From: Paralichthys olivaceus
Taxonomy: Eukaryota; Chordata; Actinopteri; Pleuronectiformes; Paralichthyidae
NCBI RefSeq assembly: GCF_024713975.1
Contig: NC_091114.1
Location: forward strand, 7,288,001-7,352,000
Reading direction: 5' to 3'
DNA length: 64,000 nucleotides
The translations under genes and the position numbers were made by a program. Positions 13,001 through 28,605 of the stretch are shown one piece after another (position 1 is the first letter of the stretch; each line of letters opens with the position of its first letter). The notes beneath the pieces were generated by a model. The model had not been told where the DNA came from and searched no databases. It saw only the letters and a program-made list of their open reading frames with translations.

Positions 13001-15247
13001 CCTGAAATGCAATGTCACACATGGTATTCATCCAGTCGTTGGCGGCGTTCTTCTCTGCGGCGAACACGTGCGTCTTGTCGTTGGTTTCCACGCAGAAAGC
13101 AGCCATGTTGTCTTTGGGGCAGCTCTCCGTCAGCGCCGGCAGGATGGAGATGCACTCGGACAAGCGGATGATCTTCTTGTCCAGCTTCCTGGTTTTCTCA
13201 TTGGACCCGCTTCCCGAGCCCCCGCTGGCCCCGCCCCCGCCGCCCGAGGCCGAGTCGTAGAATTCGAGGCGGGCGATGCCATTTTGGCTGGCGGGGTATA
13301 GGACCAACCAGTTCTTCTTCCATTTCTAAGGAGAAAAAGAGAGAAAGTTGATATTATTCTTTTCATATCAAAACTATTTGTGTAAGTTCATCATAGTGAT
13401 GAACTCAGAGACTATTAGCCAACTTTTTTATTCTATACTTGACCTTATACCTGTAGAAAGCCTGAAGGCAACGTTTTGGTTTTAGAGCCTTATTTTCTAT
13501 TTCACATGTTGTTTGTTTTGGGTCATGATCCAGAAATGTACATAAAACAAAATTGGACTTAGTTTACCATACTGATTTTCTTTAACTTGAACTTCCTGTT
13601 TGTTAAATCGTCTTTAATTACTCTAGATATTTTTTTATATTTAAAATGAATCTTTTTTTTCTTCATTTGAATTTTTCAAAAATGTTTATTTCTCATGAAG
13701 TAACTTCTGTCATGTGTAATACAACAAAAAGCATCTCATACCTTTGCTCCATCGAGTCATTTGTAAACCAGCATTTTGTATATGAATAGATTCAAAAGAG
13801 ATATTATTTGATAGATTTACAGGCTCTGACGTTCTGAAAATACATCCTCAAACTGTCCATTGCTGAGACTCCTCATTTCATTACAGCTCCCTTTACCACT
13901 TTGGGCTTTGCAGAGTTTTTACATACACAAAACCCAACAGAGAAAAACAGAGAAAGCATCATAGCGTCTCTTTTAAACTAAAACTGAAAGTAGACAAATC
14001 AAGAAGAGGATGACAGGAAAACGAGGAGGTTTTGAAACTGAAATTGTGTGATTCTTCCTTTCTATCTGTCTGAGAAAGGAAACATATCTAACATGTGGTT
14101 TGTTCAGGCAGCAATGAACGAAAAGGAAAATGCAGAGTTGGCCGCAATTTATTAAAGATGGATGAACAGAGAAAAGAAAAGAAAATGTCAACGTCCACAG
14201 AAGAATTGAGTCAAGTGTTTCTGAGTCTGCTGACTGGGGCTTCATGTAGGAGGCATGTGGTGATAAATCCACCGGAGTTTGACTCAGATCTATTCCACAC
14301 ACCAGCAGCGAATCACAGTTAAGGGCATTAGTCATCACTTGCCAGAGAGAAAAGAATCATTTCACCCCCCAAACAATCAAAGAAGGTCGTGGTCTGATTT
14401 TTACTATTTGATCCAATGTTTAGTCTAGACAACAAAAGCTAGTCACAATCTGTACCCAAGAGCAGAAATAACCACACAAGATACACCTCATGCTGTTAGA
14501 TCGTTAGTTTGGGATGTTGAGCACATTTCAAGCTTTTATTTTGAAGTAACCACCAGGCCATCAGGCTTCTGACTCAATTTATGTCCAACACTCTTTACAA
14601 AATATATCCATATACTACAGTATACACATCGCTAATGTATATGGTGTTGTATTTGATACTTTTTATTTTATTTATTGAATTCTAGATGATTCAAATTGAC
14701 TTAATGGTAATTGTACTATTGACCCTGTGTTAGCTTACATACCACAAATACAAACTTGAAACTTAGATATATGTGCTGCTCGAGATTGTGTGAATGAAAA
14801 ACCACCGGGAGTTTTTTTAAAAAGCACCTGCTTCTATAAATATGAAACTATAACTACTAGTATGACACATTTCCTTAATTTAAATAAATAACAAACATAT
14901 GTTTCAAACCACTTCCATCTAAAGAATAACCTGATGCAAACCATAACCCATGGTCCCTAACACATAAAAACATTACAGGATGACGGGGGGGGGGGCACAT
15001 TTCTCCTTGAGGACAACAAACAGGGACACAACCAAACAACATGACACAAAACTGAGCAGTAAGACACACAGCAAATGGGTTTTAGACTCCGGATGTTCAG
15101 CGTAACAACAGACACGGTGGCACAATATATGTGAGATAATGTGCGATCACTAGAGAAAGTAGTTCACATATGGAGAAACTGCACTAGACAACAAAAATGA
15201 ACTTATTTGGGAAGTCCCCATCATCCCTCGTACCCTCTGGACATGCG

Positions 15248-15286
<39 letters not shown>

Positions 15287-18200
15287 CCCCTCCTGCATTC
15301 AATGAGCTGAGCTTGTGACAGGAAGGTCAGCATTTTGAAAATCATTCAGCCAGCAGGGAAAATCCATCCGAAGAGGAAGAAACACTCCGACTACAGGTCC
15401 TGAAATGATCCCTGCTCAGTGAGCTTACGTTTGAACATCAAGCGATGCATCTGAAAATGAACATGACCTACAAGCAGCTCTCAGATCTGTGTGTACCCAG
15501 TGTAACAGCAACTAACTGGAGCTGATATTGATGATATGTATTTGTTGACTGTTAAAACCAACTGATTTATTGATTAGCCAATGAAATATCAACCTTTCAC
15601 AGAAATATCAGAGAAGAACTGCATTCATGTTTACATTTCACGTTAAATAATTATTTTAATTTAAGTGTTATGTATTTGGTTGTATGTCTTTTATACATTT
15701 ATTAATTACAAAGTTTTCGGCTTAAACATCAAGACTCGGTTGTTCCTGTAAGTCACTATTGCTCTTTAAAAAAGGTGTTGTGGAACAGAAGTACAAACAT
15801 GACATTCAAATACTCACAGCATGGAAACAAGAGTCGTGTGAGTCAGTTTTAGGTGTGGTTTTAGCATTAGCATGATGTTCCAGCCACAGACCAATACTTA
15901 ACCCTCAATCTATGGCTGTAAACCTGCATCACACGTTCTACACACACAGACATGTGAAAACCAGCTTCATCAGTTTCTAACCATCGAGCACAACGACTGC
16001 CAGAAAGGACAGGAAACGTGTGGGATTTTCATTTTCTCCAGGATTCGCTTCACTTCCTTTTTCTGCACCCAGGTGTTTCTCACTGTTTGTGTGTGTGTGT
16101 GCATCTGTTTGTATTGTTTTCAATATTCCCTTGGTCCGTTCTACACCATCTGTTGCAGCACACATTTCCTGCATGTGAAACTGCTGTTCCATATAAGGCA
16201 ACAGGCCGTTATCATCCCCAAATACACCGAGTGGAAATTATGCAAAAGAGAGATGACAGACGGAGGGAGGGAGACTTCCTCACTGATGTCCTGCCTGTTC
16301 ACCAGAACACAACAGAATTAGATCTGATACAAGTGTGTGTGTGTGTGCTTGTGTTTCACCCTTTCACTGCCCAAAAACCACACACTGGCTTCAGGGTCAC
16401 GGTGACACACTCCCGTATTGAAATAGAAATTATTAAGGACAGCGAAAGCTACAACGACGACTGACGACTTTCTCCGACTGATTTTCCGTTGCTCCTCTCT
16501 TCTTTCATGTAGATAGGAGCCTTGCTTTGTTAAACGTGAACTAACTGCCTGTGGGTGTCAACAAGATGGCTGTGGAGTGGTGTGACTTTGAGTCCATCTT
16601 GCATAATTCTTTCAGCAGACGTGTGAAACCTTCTGTCAGTTTGTAGCGACATAAAAAACCCACACAATTCTCTCTTTCATGGTATAAGTGATTCTGTATA
16701 TGTGAGTGTGTATTCACATGTACTTTATTCTCATATTATTATTTATGTATCTGATGTTTTTCTTTGGCCTTGTGAGGGGTGGGTGGGTAGGGTTGATTTG
16801 TTGTCATATGTTCACTGTTCTGTAACCTGGAAAATATATATAAATAAAGTTCTCAAAAAAAAAAAAACCCCACACAAGTAAGTCACTGAGCAGTTTGGAC
16901 AGACATCTTGTGAAATTGTGTTTTAGTTTCCTCCTACAACAACGAGGAGACTGATTCTGTTGTGTCTTCAGTGGCCGCTCTGCGTGTTCATTTGTTTATG
17001 AGTTTACATCACATTTTGCATGTTCAAACCACTGTGTTATTTTGAGAAACTGTTACTATGTCATGTATTTCAGAATAAAATGATTAAAGGTCACACATTT
17101 CCGGCATTATTGAGCCACAATTCAGTAAATCAGGTGATCTGAGCGCAAGCTAGGCTCTGAGACTTTGACCAATCACTGAGCAGTTCACAGATAGAGGAGC
17201 ACGTATTGTCTCCCATAATGCATCGTCAAAAATTAGGCTACTATTGATGGTCACTAACCGAGCAAAATATGTTCCATCATGCATTGCGCTCGCGGCGGAG
17301 AGACAAGAGGAGCAAGGGAAGCGGGAACATCCCGACCTCTTGTATAAATGTAAATATTAGCAGTGATTCTTTTCTTGTACTGATGACGAGGTGGAGCTGT
17401 AACTGACAGTAAGCATTAACGTTTTGTCTCCACCACTGGTAGAGCTGCAAATAATGATTGATTATTATTGATGATTGGATTTTGATTGATTTCCCCTTTA
17501 GCAAATATTAACATATCAGAAGCAGAAACTAGACAGTCTGGGGGATTCTTGTATTAAAATGAATTAAATAATGAATCCATTATCAAACTTAGAAGTGTAA
17601 AGGAGCTTGTTTAGGCAAATAACAGAAAAAGCGAACTTATTGTCCTTCTGTTAAATATATTGACTGTAAACTGCGGCGAAGCATTAAAAATCTGCATAAA
17701 GAAGGTATTTTCTTCTTTATCTGTAGTTTCACATCTAGACAGAACGATCAACACAGACTGTTCAGTTTATGTCCAAACAGAGGTAGCACTCAAAGTTGTG
17801 GCTAAACATGACAGATGAAGAGTCACCACTGTCTGAAATAAACTGTCTGTAATGGAGGAAGTGTGTGATGAAGCAGTTCTAACAGCGTGGTGCAATACTG
17901 CAGTGTTTCTCATGGAAAAACTATATTTGTTAATATTAAATATTAATATAAACAATATTTGTACAATATCATTGTTTCATTCATGCTGAAATGTGGGTTT
18001 TGAAGTGGAAATCAGGTTTGATAAGCAGTGTGGGAAACTGAATAAGATCGAAGCAATATCAAAACTATTGAAGGAGAAGAAGAACAAACCCTGCAGTGAG
18101 ATTAAAAAGATTGTCTCGTGAAAATATAAATTCATTCATTATCCGTTTTTCATACAACAGCAGAAAATCTGCCTTTTGCCTCTACAGTTGTTCTCTGGAC

Positions 18201-21200
18201 TCATATGGAATCATATGAGGAAAAAGCAAAGGAAATGAGGCTGTGGACAGAAAACTACAGTGGTAAAAGAGTGAGTAAGAACTGTGTGATTCTTGTTTCT
18301 GAAGAAGCTTAATCATTCCTTCATCACCAAATTACAAAACCACACCACTCATCCTCAAAATACATCTGGTGCAGAGTGTATACGGACGATTACACACTTT
18401 CCTACGTCAGGTTACTTCTTACTACAAATGAGGTGGTGTTACTTTTCTTTAAAAAGTATGATTTAGTGTCTGATGACACCCAGCCCCATAAATCCATTAG
18501 GGCATTATTACTCCAGACATGAAACACTGATGTTTAAATGTAGCCGCCTCAGGGTGTGTTAAATACTTTATCCTGACACACCCAGTCTTTTCAAGTGGCG
18601 GCGAGCGCCGAGCTGATGTTGTCTTTAGTGCTGCTGCAGAACCATAACCGCACGGCAGCCGAGCCGACATCAGCATGAGGCCAAAAGCATATAATCTGTA
18701 CATATTATCATGAAAATCTTTGTCATGCTACATGTGTGTCACAGTTCAGAAGAGGCAGCAAATGTGTTCCTGTATGTGAGAGGAGTCTGAGACAATGAGA
18801 TAACCGTGCTTCTCATTTTTCACATCTCCATGTTTCAGTTCAACTATTTTGAAAGGGAAGTTGAGTTAACTCATCAACAGGAATTGTACACGGCTCTGGC
18901 GGTGAAACAACAACCCAGGTGACATTATCAGGGTTATCTATCAGAAGGTCTCTGATACAGTTTGGTAGAAGTGGACATTCAGGAAGGAGGGATGGTTTGA
19001 TTTGAAAGGGTGCAGAGTTGCATTGTGGGCGATGTAGGATCCAGTGCCTTGACCACACAGGAAATCTCGGCCTCCGCAGCATCGAGTTTAATCTAGTGTT
19101 TTAATCTAATTCCGTTTGAAGAATAACAAATATTGACTATTTAAACTGAAAATATTCGTGCACCAAGTGAAATTAACAAGTGCAGATACTAAGGCTGCAA
19201 CTAGTTGGTAGCTGTTATTGGCTTGAAGGTCAAAGATGTCTCTCCTCTCTCCTCATTTCCTGTCAGCGCTCTGCAAGTTATCACCAAACTGAGGCATAAA
19301 TGACCCAAAAAACAATCACACCAATTCTTTTTCCAATAATCCATTAATGTTTTAGAAACGTGCCCAAAAATATCATCTTTCACATCATTACTTAACCAAA
19401 TAAAACAAAGATATGAGACGCAGAACATGAACATTATGGACTTCTTTAATAGATTATTTAAAACAACACACTTCTCATTAGAGCACTATCAATATGGATT
19501 TTGGCAAGAATGGAGCGACGCTTAGAGCCAGATCAGGCAGCCAACTTGAGCTGCGCTGCTCCAATCATGTGACGTACATCATGTGACGTACATCATGTGC
19601 AATACCTCATTCTCCACAATCATCTATGATACACACTCGCCCTATTAAGTGGTGGATATAAGCAGGGGAGATTTCCATTCACTCCCTTTGCTTCAGCCCC
19701 TCCACCACCCCAACATCCACCTATAGGCTCCCATGGGGGGGTGACAAGTATTAGCCGATCACTCCCATCGTATCTATGGAATCATATCTGGGGGAGTGAT
19801 TAGGTGACTGACCTGTTCTACTGTTGAACTCATTTGAACATGAGTTGCCTGAACATACATTTCTGATGGAGAAGTATCGGCCGATTAGAACCATAACTTG
19901 ATTGAATAAATGTTTAAGTAATATATAAACAGAAACGCACTTTTTTTCTTGCAGTGTTTATTCTGTAAACTAAGAGATTTCACATCTGCAACATAAACAA
20001 TCGATACATCAGTTGGGTTTTGCTTTTTTAAACTTCAGCCGAATGCTCTTAATGAATAGAAGTAGTTCAGTAACTTGTTTTATGCACTGTAGATCCAAAA
20101 AAACCAATATATGAAACAGATTTCCGTAATGAAGGCCATTACTTGACATGTCATGAGAGAGCAGTCAGAAAGAGAATCCTCCACTCTTGAGTCACATTTT
20201 CCGAGCGTGCACGCAGGACCGAGCCTATATACGCAAGCGTGTACGTCCACTAGCAGCACTAACGGTTGCATAATTCACCATTGCAGCAGTTTCAACACTG
20301 ACAGATCAGCCAGCAACGCTCAAGCTTCCTGTTCTATTCACTTCTCCTCTCATGCGTTTTTTTATATTTGTGCAAATTATTTCCTTGAAATGATGAAGTT
20401 TAGTTTGTCCATTGTCTGTTCCACTTTACTGAAGCTGTGTTTTTGTGCAGGGGCTTGAACATGTATTGTGGAGCCGTGATTTCAGGACAGGAAACAGGGC
20501 CAGAGTGTTTTGTTGGTGCGCGTCATATGACCAAGAGGAGAGAGCCGGATAGACAAAGGCCCTCTTTACCAATCTGAAAGAGTAAGCGAGTTCTTATCTG
20601 GCGCTGGTGCTCTGACACCAAAGGCAAGGTTGCAGTGAGGCCATGAACTGCAACACACACTCAGACGCACCCACACACACAAGTGTTATCACTGTCCTTT
20701 TCGCAGTATCCAGTCCAAGCATGTGATCTATACTAAATGAAACCGAGTCAGGGAGGACAAAAAGGTGCTTTTGCAGATGAAGTGGAAACACACGTCCTCC
20801 AACTCAACTCAACTTTCCATCTCCACAGGTCTTGATGTCTTAAATTTGAAGAAAATACATTAAAAACACAAAAGCAACAACCATCGCACCTACTTTCCTC
20901 GCCACTTGCTTTAGTTCACTTCGATTAGTGACATTTACTCGTGCACCAGGGTTTTACCAGACACACACACACACTCTCTCTCTAAAATACAGATGCACAG
21001 CAGCTTCTCTCCAAACCACCACATCAAAACAAGTCCAGATCAGATCAGTGACACTTCAGTGACTTCCTCTCTCTGCACAGTGACTGGGCTCTAATCGCAC
21101 CAGTGTGTGCTCGGTCAACGCCACATAGGTTCTGTACAGGGTTACAACTGGGATCAGCATATTTGTGTGACTTCTAAACACTGATAACACAAGAGAAACT

Positions 21201-21512
21201 TTAAAGGGTTTGTAGCGTCTCTCTCTGCACATGAGGATTTATCACACTGATTATCTTCCTACCCTGACATTCATTCAAATGTATTTCATCTTGTTTGTAG
21301 CTTCCTGAAATGGACATCCTCATATTTACTGCTGTTCTCTGTCTCAATCATCTCAGTGTTATCCAGCATCCTCAGGACACTCATTATAAGGGACATTCTA
21401 TTAGGCATGAACTCTATTAATTAACAAATGAGCAGAACAACCATCCAACTCTTACCTTCCCAAACTTCTGATGCTGTACATACAGTTGTCCCTCCTTAAC
21501 GTGGGTGTCCAT
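10100..21512 (-). CDS. dok1: Docking protein 1 (PH-PTB adaptor)
   Basis: Five coding exons in transcript order: 21456-21512, 13002-13325, 11908-12007, 11619-11791, 10100-11473; 675 residues. Exon 1 encodes only [19 protein letters not shown], the start of the PH domain, which continues to about residue 127 with KWKKNW and a Gly/Ser-rich insert. The PTB domain (about 161-260) has [23 protein letters not shown] and FSFEAGRRC; the paired arginines (227-228) match the phosphotyrosine-binding pair of human DOK1. The tail has many tyrosine motifs ([31 protein letters not shown]); YxxP sites are RasGAP/Nck SH2 ligands. DOK1 is a membrane-recruited adaptor that damps Ras-ERK signalling below tyrosine kinases. 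The [12 protein letters not shown]...LYSDPVDS pattern matches DOK1 rather than DOK2. The tail is longer than in human (481 residues in total) and has Gly/Ala-rich low complexity. Confidence 0.93.
15251..15284. repeat. (GT)n microsatellite in dok1 intron 1
   Basis: Seventeen uninterrupted GT units. Confidence 0.9.
16690..16872 (+). mobile_element. 3' end of a retroposon with A-tail
   Basis: A T/G-rich stretch ends in AATATATATAAATAAAG, TTCTC and then a run of about a dozen A, followed abruptly by CCCC. A polyadenylation signal directly before an A-tail away from any gene end is what a truncated LINE or processed retroposon leaves. It is in plus orientation, opposite to dok1. I cannot name the family or find its 5' end. 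Confidence 0.45.
19562..19600. promoter_or_regulatory. Tandem M-box/CRE-half array in dok1 intron 1
   Basis: A 14-bp unit containing TCATGTGACGTACA is repeated: TCATGTGA at 19565-19572 and 19579-19586, and TCATGTGC at 19593-19600. TCATGTGA is the consensus E-box (M-box) of the MITF/TFE family, and the units also carry TGACGT, a CRE-like half. The triplet CCA before the first box makes CCAAT at 19561-19565. The exact 14-bp spacing suggests tandem duplication. Regulatory function is inferred only. Confidence 0.35.
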
Positions 21513-21760
21513 GCCCACTCCCACTCCAGAGGCTGCTCTCCCTCCAGAATCCACGGCTCTGACTCGAACTTGCTGGAGGACAGAACTTATCGTTGGCTGG
21601 TGTTTTTAATTCTCACTTCCCTCTTCCGTCACGTCCGCTCCCTCCAGCTGTGGCAGCGCGGGTTCAGGGTGTCATGGTGGGCCGTGGAGAGGCTCCTCAC
21701 AGGGTCCGGGTGGTCCGCGGAGAACAGTTTGAGGTGAGGTCTTCAGTGTTGTCACCGGGT
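21513..21760 (-). promoter_or_regulatory. dok1 5' UTR and proximal promoter region
   Basis: Sequence directly upstream of the dok1 ATG. Read on the minus strand it is GGAA-rich, with closely spaced Ets/PU.1-type cores at 21614-21633 next to a TGACG element. No TATA box is clear. Ets-rich, TATA-less promoters fit a gene expressed in blood cells, as DOK1 is in mammals; this is inference. Confidence 0.35.
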
Positions 21761-22481
21761 CTCTCTCCCCCTCTCTCTCTCCCTCCCTCTCTCTCTCCTC
21801 CTGCAGGGCTGCACCGGAACATCACCTTCGAGATGTTACACTTAGACTTCCGCTTACAGCCTTCACAATAAAACAATAAACTCTGCAACATTAAAATTTC
21901 AAATAGCAACATTAAGGATTTATTTTAAGCTTAAGAAAATATGTGGATAATTATCGCACAGGGTGAAAAGAGCTGAGCTGTGTCCTCATTTATGTGCCGG
22001 GTTTATCTGATCTGAAGTAGAACTCTTTATTTGTGGTAACTTGATCAAGAACAAATGTGTTTATTTAATTGCACTTTGTAACTATGATATAAACTAGAAA
22101 ACGTATATTATTATTATTTATTTGTGTTCTTTTTTGTGTTTGTTGGTAACCTGAGAGATTTGGGGAAGTATGTATGAATATGTTCACATATCTTTAGGGT
22201 TTATAATGTATGAATGTATGTAGACTATATCAGAATATATTAAAGCACTTTTCAAAAAAACAAAGGGAACGCAAGAGCGTTTTGTAAAAATGCATTAAAG
22301 AAAAACTTAAGCTGTAGCTTGTAAATGAAAGAGGTTGCTTATTTTAAACTTTTATTGTGAAAGGCTGACATCTGTTACTACAGTGACTCTGTGGGACTTG
22401 ACATGTCTCTGCAGGAGGAGTGAGTGGCGCGTGCTGAGCCTCTCCTCCTCTTCCTCACTCTTGTGTAACTTCAGCTCTGAC

Positions 22482-22564
22482 TCACACACACACACGCACA
22501 CACACACACACACCCACACACACCCACACACACACACACACACCCACACACACACTCACACTCA
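22482..22564. repeat. Interrupted (CA)n microsatellite
   Basis: About 80 bp of CA with regularly placed CCCACA interruptions. Confidence 0.9.
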
Positions 22565-22999
22565 CTTTCTAACACAAATACATTAACTGTATGCACTGAG
22601 CCACAGGTGATGATTATATTATATATGATGATAATAAAGTGTTGGAGTTTACAGCTGGACTATAAACCTCATAGAACGCTGCTATGATTCCCTATACCAA
22701 CAGTAAGTACTTTAACATATATGAACCACAGACACATGTCAGTTGCCAGAGAATGATAGTTATTTCTAAGCAGCTCCATATTAATGTGTTGCAGATGCCT
22801 CCTGCTGGCTCACAGTGTCACCTACTGTTGTTGTCCCTGCTTCAGGCCCATAACCACATGGTGTTTCATCTCTGTCAGTATTGTTCTTGACAGTCACAGC
22901 AGATTTTTAGACCATGAGTCAGGACATTAAATGGGATTTTAGCTGGCCACGGTTCCTTGAGTAGAGAACAAATATCTGTACATGTCCTGTGCTCACGTA

Positions 23000-23160
23000 C
23001 AGTGGTGGAAAGAGGAAAGTACAAGTTCTTAAGTACTGTGCATGAGGAGATTGCACATTTGAAGTATGTGCACTGGGGGACTGACATTTTTGACTTCTCT
23101 GGTACATTTTATTGGACATCTACAACTACTGGTTACTGTTACTCTTAAGATTTTATTTTC
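23000..23160 (+). mobile_element. Degenerate non-autonomous repeat copy (CAGTGGTGGAAAG type)
   Basis: Begins ACAGTGGTGGAAAGAGGAAA and continues with GTAC/AAGTACT/ACTT-rich sequence. This start and composition resemble a common fish interspersed family whose end begins CAGTGGTGGAAAGTAAC; I regard it as a hAT-like MITE. Similar pieces are at 28405-28605, 44250-44340 and 50085-50142. Boundaries and class are uncertain. Confidence 0.45.
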
Positions 23161-23859
23161 AAAACATAATAAGCTCATGTTGAAGTTTGAAACATTTTGG
23201 TTTGGGACCCCTTCCACTGATGCATCAGGATTAACAATCTAATATATGCACACTAATATCATCATTCATGTTATGAGTCCAATTTGTTCATAATACTTTT
23301 GTACCAAATATAAACTAGTAAATATAGATGTAGTATATAGCAGCTGTTTCCAAATTCAGCCCACAACCCACCAGAGACTTTAGTGTACACATTGCAGTAC
23401 TTCATGTGATGTAACTGGCTATAACTGAGGATATGAGTGGGTGGCTGAGTAATGGTGAGTACTTGCATGGTTTTATTTGGAATGTTAGTAGTATATTTAG
23501 CTGTTGTAATATTAGCTGTTGTAATATTACTGGCTAAAATACGGTGTTTTCAAATAGTTGATCAATTGTATTTGATTTAAAATTTTGATTTGACCCACTC
23601 GTCTTGATCCGCTGGTTTATGGTATAGTAAATAAAGTATGATCATAGTCATAATCATTGATGTATAAATAATATCAAGACTGCTACTACTAATAATAATA
23701 CATGATATATATAACTGTACATAATTGATAATACTCAGTTACAACAGCAACATTTACTGTGGCTCAAAGATTCATTTCTCGAACTGCTGTGGAAAAACCA
23801 AAACACAGACATTGCTGCCACCTACTGGTCAGGAATCTGCACTGCAGGTGTGGGTTCAG

Positions 23860-23915
23860 CCGCTTCCTCTCGCGATATTTGGACAGTTGGACAGGACGCC
23901 AACAGGAACCGGGAC
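23860..23915 (+). promoter_or_regulatory. nagk proximal promoter with TCTCGCGA element
   Basis: TCTCGCGATA at 23868-23877, about 40 bp before the start codon, matches eight bases of the TCTCGCGAGA element typical of TATA-less housekeeping promoters. An Ets-like TTCCTC overlaps it. There is no TATA box. The transcription start probably lies between this element and the ATG at 23916. Confidence 0.4.
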
Positions 23916-26565
<2,650 letters not shown>

Positions 26566-27018
26566 GAGTGCAGGGGAGGAGAATGTACCGACCTAGCATT
26601 ATTGCTAGATGACGTCTAGATATAGTAATAATTACGATGATGACTGTAACAACGTTGTAGCATCTCATGATACAAGTGGTTGAAAATATTCCAGAATGTG
26701 ATTCATTCATTTTATAATAATGCCAAATCTTTGCACCTTTGTTTACATTTGACTTGTGTACTAAAACACAGCGTTGATTTTAAAACAAACTCCGGGTTGC
26801 ACATAAACTCTGAAGATAATTCAAGTTCCTTAAAAAGAAATCAGCACTTCGTTCATTGTTTTGCAGGCTTTCTGTACTTGTTTTTCACCACCAGATGGTG
26901 CTGTTTGACTGCCTTTTTACCTGGGCCCACATGTGCTGAGCTATTCCTGAATGTGTCTTTATTCACAATCATTTGCTTTTGTAAGACACATTTTTTCTTA
27001 TTGATCGTTCAGATTTAT

Positions 27019-27024
27019 AATAAA
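27019..27024 (+). other. Polyadenylation signal AATAAA of nagk
   Basis: The first canonical AATAAA after the nagk stop codon, 454 bp downstream, followed by T/G-containing sequence. Confidence 0.45.
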
Positions 27025-28404
27025 TATGATTCATTACTTTATAGGAGCCAGTGGATTTCATAACTTTGTGTCTAACGGAGGAGAACTGGAGAAAAGGTGA
27101 AAGGCTGCTTCACAGGTTTTCTCAGTGTAACATGAAAAAGTAAAAGCTTGACCCATGTCACATTGCTCCAGAGGCTTGTCTACTGCTTCACAGCGTTTCT
27201 GCTTTGTTTGCACATAACAGGAGTCACCACTGAAACAATGCGGAGGGAGCAGCGGTAATAGAATAATTATCAACTGGTTAAACAAAGTTTGATTAAAAAC
27301 AGCACAACTCACACACACACATGCTGTGTATGGCAGCTCACAGCTCTGTTGACATCTCCAACTGTGATTTTCATGTACACACATTATTTATACAAATTAT
27401 ATTTTGTTAGGTACTTTTCTTAAGCACTGTATTAAAACTTGGGGTTCTCACTGTATACATATAAGACTTGGTAGTGGAGGGAGAGTTCAATTTACCTTTA
27501 ACAGTTTGGGGTATTTAACTCCTGCACATTAAGATCTTATTAGTTGATAAATCCAGTGAATGTAAATTTAATAATCTGAGACCTCTTGCTGATCTGTGAG
27601 GAGATTTGTTCTTCAGGTCTCACGTCTACAGAAGAACCAGGTTCATATCTGGTTACTGGCTTTTCAACACTGATAACTCGATTCCAGACAGAAATCAATT
27701 ATAATCCACATTTATATGCACATTTAAAGTGTAAAGGCGACAGGAGGAGAAGTTCTTTATGATCCTTCATGTTAAGACCTTCATGAGGCTACTCCTGTGA
27801 CCGTCCTGTTCTTCTACCACAGACAGTATTGTCCACCTGCTCCTCTCGAGCACTGTGGATGAGGGGGACACAGGCCTGTTGAGAGCCTGAACCACTCAAC
27901 TCAAAAGTGAGGATGTCATTCCTCTGGAAGCCTGAAGGAAAGAGCTGTGAAAAGATCCCAACTATTACCTGTGATAATATTAACTCTTCCGTTGCAGGAG
28001 TTCTATCTATCTTCTGATCCATGCTATCTCAGGATGATTGGACAGTAACACGAGGGCATCTTGCAGTCCTCCCTAATGCCTCAAGAGGTCATCAGGGCCT
28101 GTGCTGGTTTAACCATCAGCATCCATCATCATCTTTGTAAGTGACGGCTGGTGTCAGACTCTCTGTCCTGACATCTGTCATCAAGGCCTCAGGTAGATCC
28201 GGTTCTGTGGTGAGGTGGTGCTGCAGTTCAGGCATGAACGCAGACAGCGTCCACATTTTCAAACGTCGACCGACTAATCCTCAAATGGATCATGTGTAGT
28301 CAATGTGGCACCGTCCTGAAGTCAAAACAAGATTAATACGACTTTAAAAAACACTACATAGATTTAAGGAAAACGCAGCTTTGAAATCTGAGTGAATTGA
28401 GAAA

Positions 28405-28605
28405 TGAATGTGGAGGAAGTACTCCAACATTTGAGTAAAATACACCAAAATGTACTCAACAGTTAAAGTACTGCATTGCCTTTTCTACTTGAGTACACGT
28501 AAATAAATAAAAAAACTTGCTTTTAAATGCACTGAAGTATACAAAGTAAGAGTAGCACTGTTTACAAAGCATCTGGGTTCACCACACTTTTCATCCACTG
28601 TATCA
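28405..28605 (-). mobile_element. Degenerate repeat copy (CAGTGGTGGAAAG type)
   Basis: Contains GAGTAAAATAC, AAGTACTGCA and CTACTTGAGTACACGTAAA, and ends TTTTCATCCACTGTA, the reverse complement of a TACAGTGGATGAAAAG end. It matches the family at 23000-23160 in the opposite orientation. Confidence 0.5.

Larger units (their letters stand above)
13326..21455 (-). other. dok1 intron 1 (8.1 kb)
   Basis: Runs from donor GGGAAG|gtaag at 21456/21455 to acceptor ttag|AAATGG at 13325. No internal exon with good splice sites was found. It contains a GT microsatellite (15251-15284), an A-tailed retroposon end (to 16872), a tandem E-box array (19562-19600) and short AC tracts. First introns of this size often hold enhancers, but only the E-box array stands out by eye. 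Confidence 0.7.
21513..23915. other. Divergent intergenic region, dok1 to nagk
   Basis: A 2.4 kb head-to-head interval. It holds the dok1 promoter, a CA/CCCACA microsatellite at 22482-22564, a repeat copy at about 23000-23160, and the nagk promoter. A short open frame at 21593-21871 is discussed in the findings. No other coding evidence was seen. Confidence 0.6.

Noticed and set aside
16018-16464. 148-codon open frame in dok1 intron 1
   Set aside because: Composition follows the local T/G-rich sequence and a TG repeat, there is no splice partner, and it lies opposite to and within dok1.
10100-21512. dok2 or dok3 as the identity of the PH-PTB gene
   Set aside because: The paired LYSEP.../LYSDPVDS motifs, the PTB sequence and the m1ap-like neighbour match DOK1 better.
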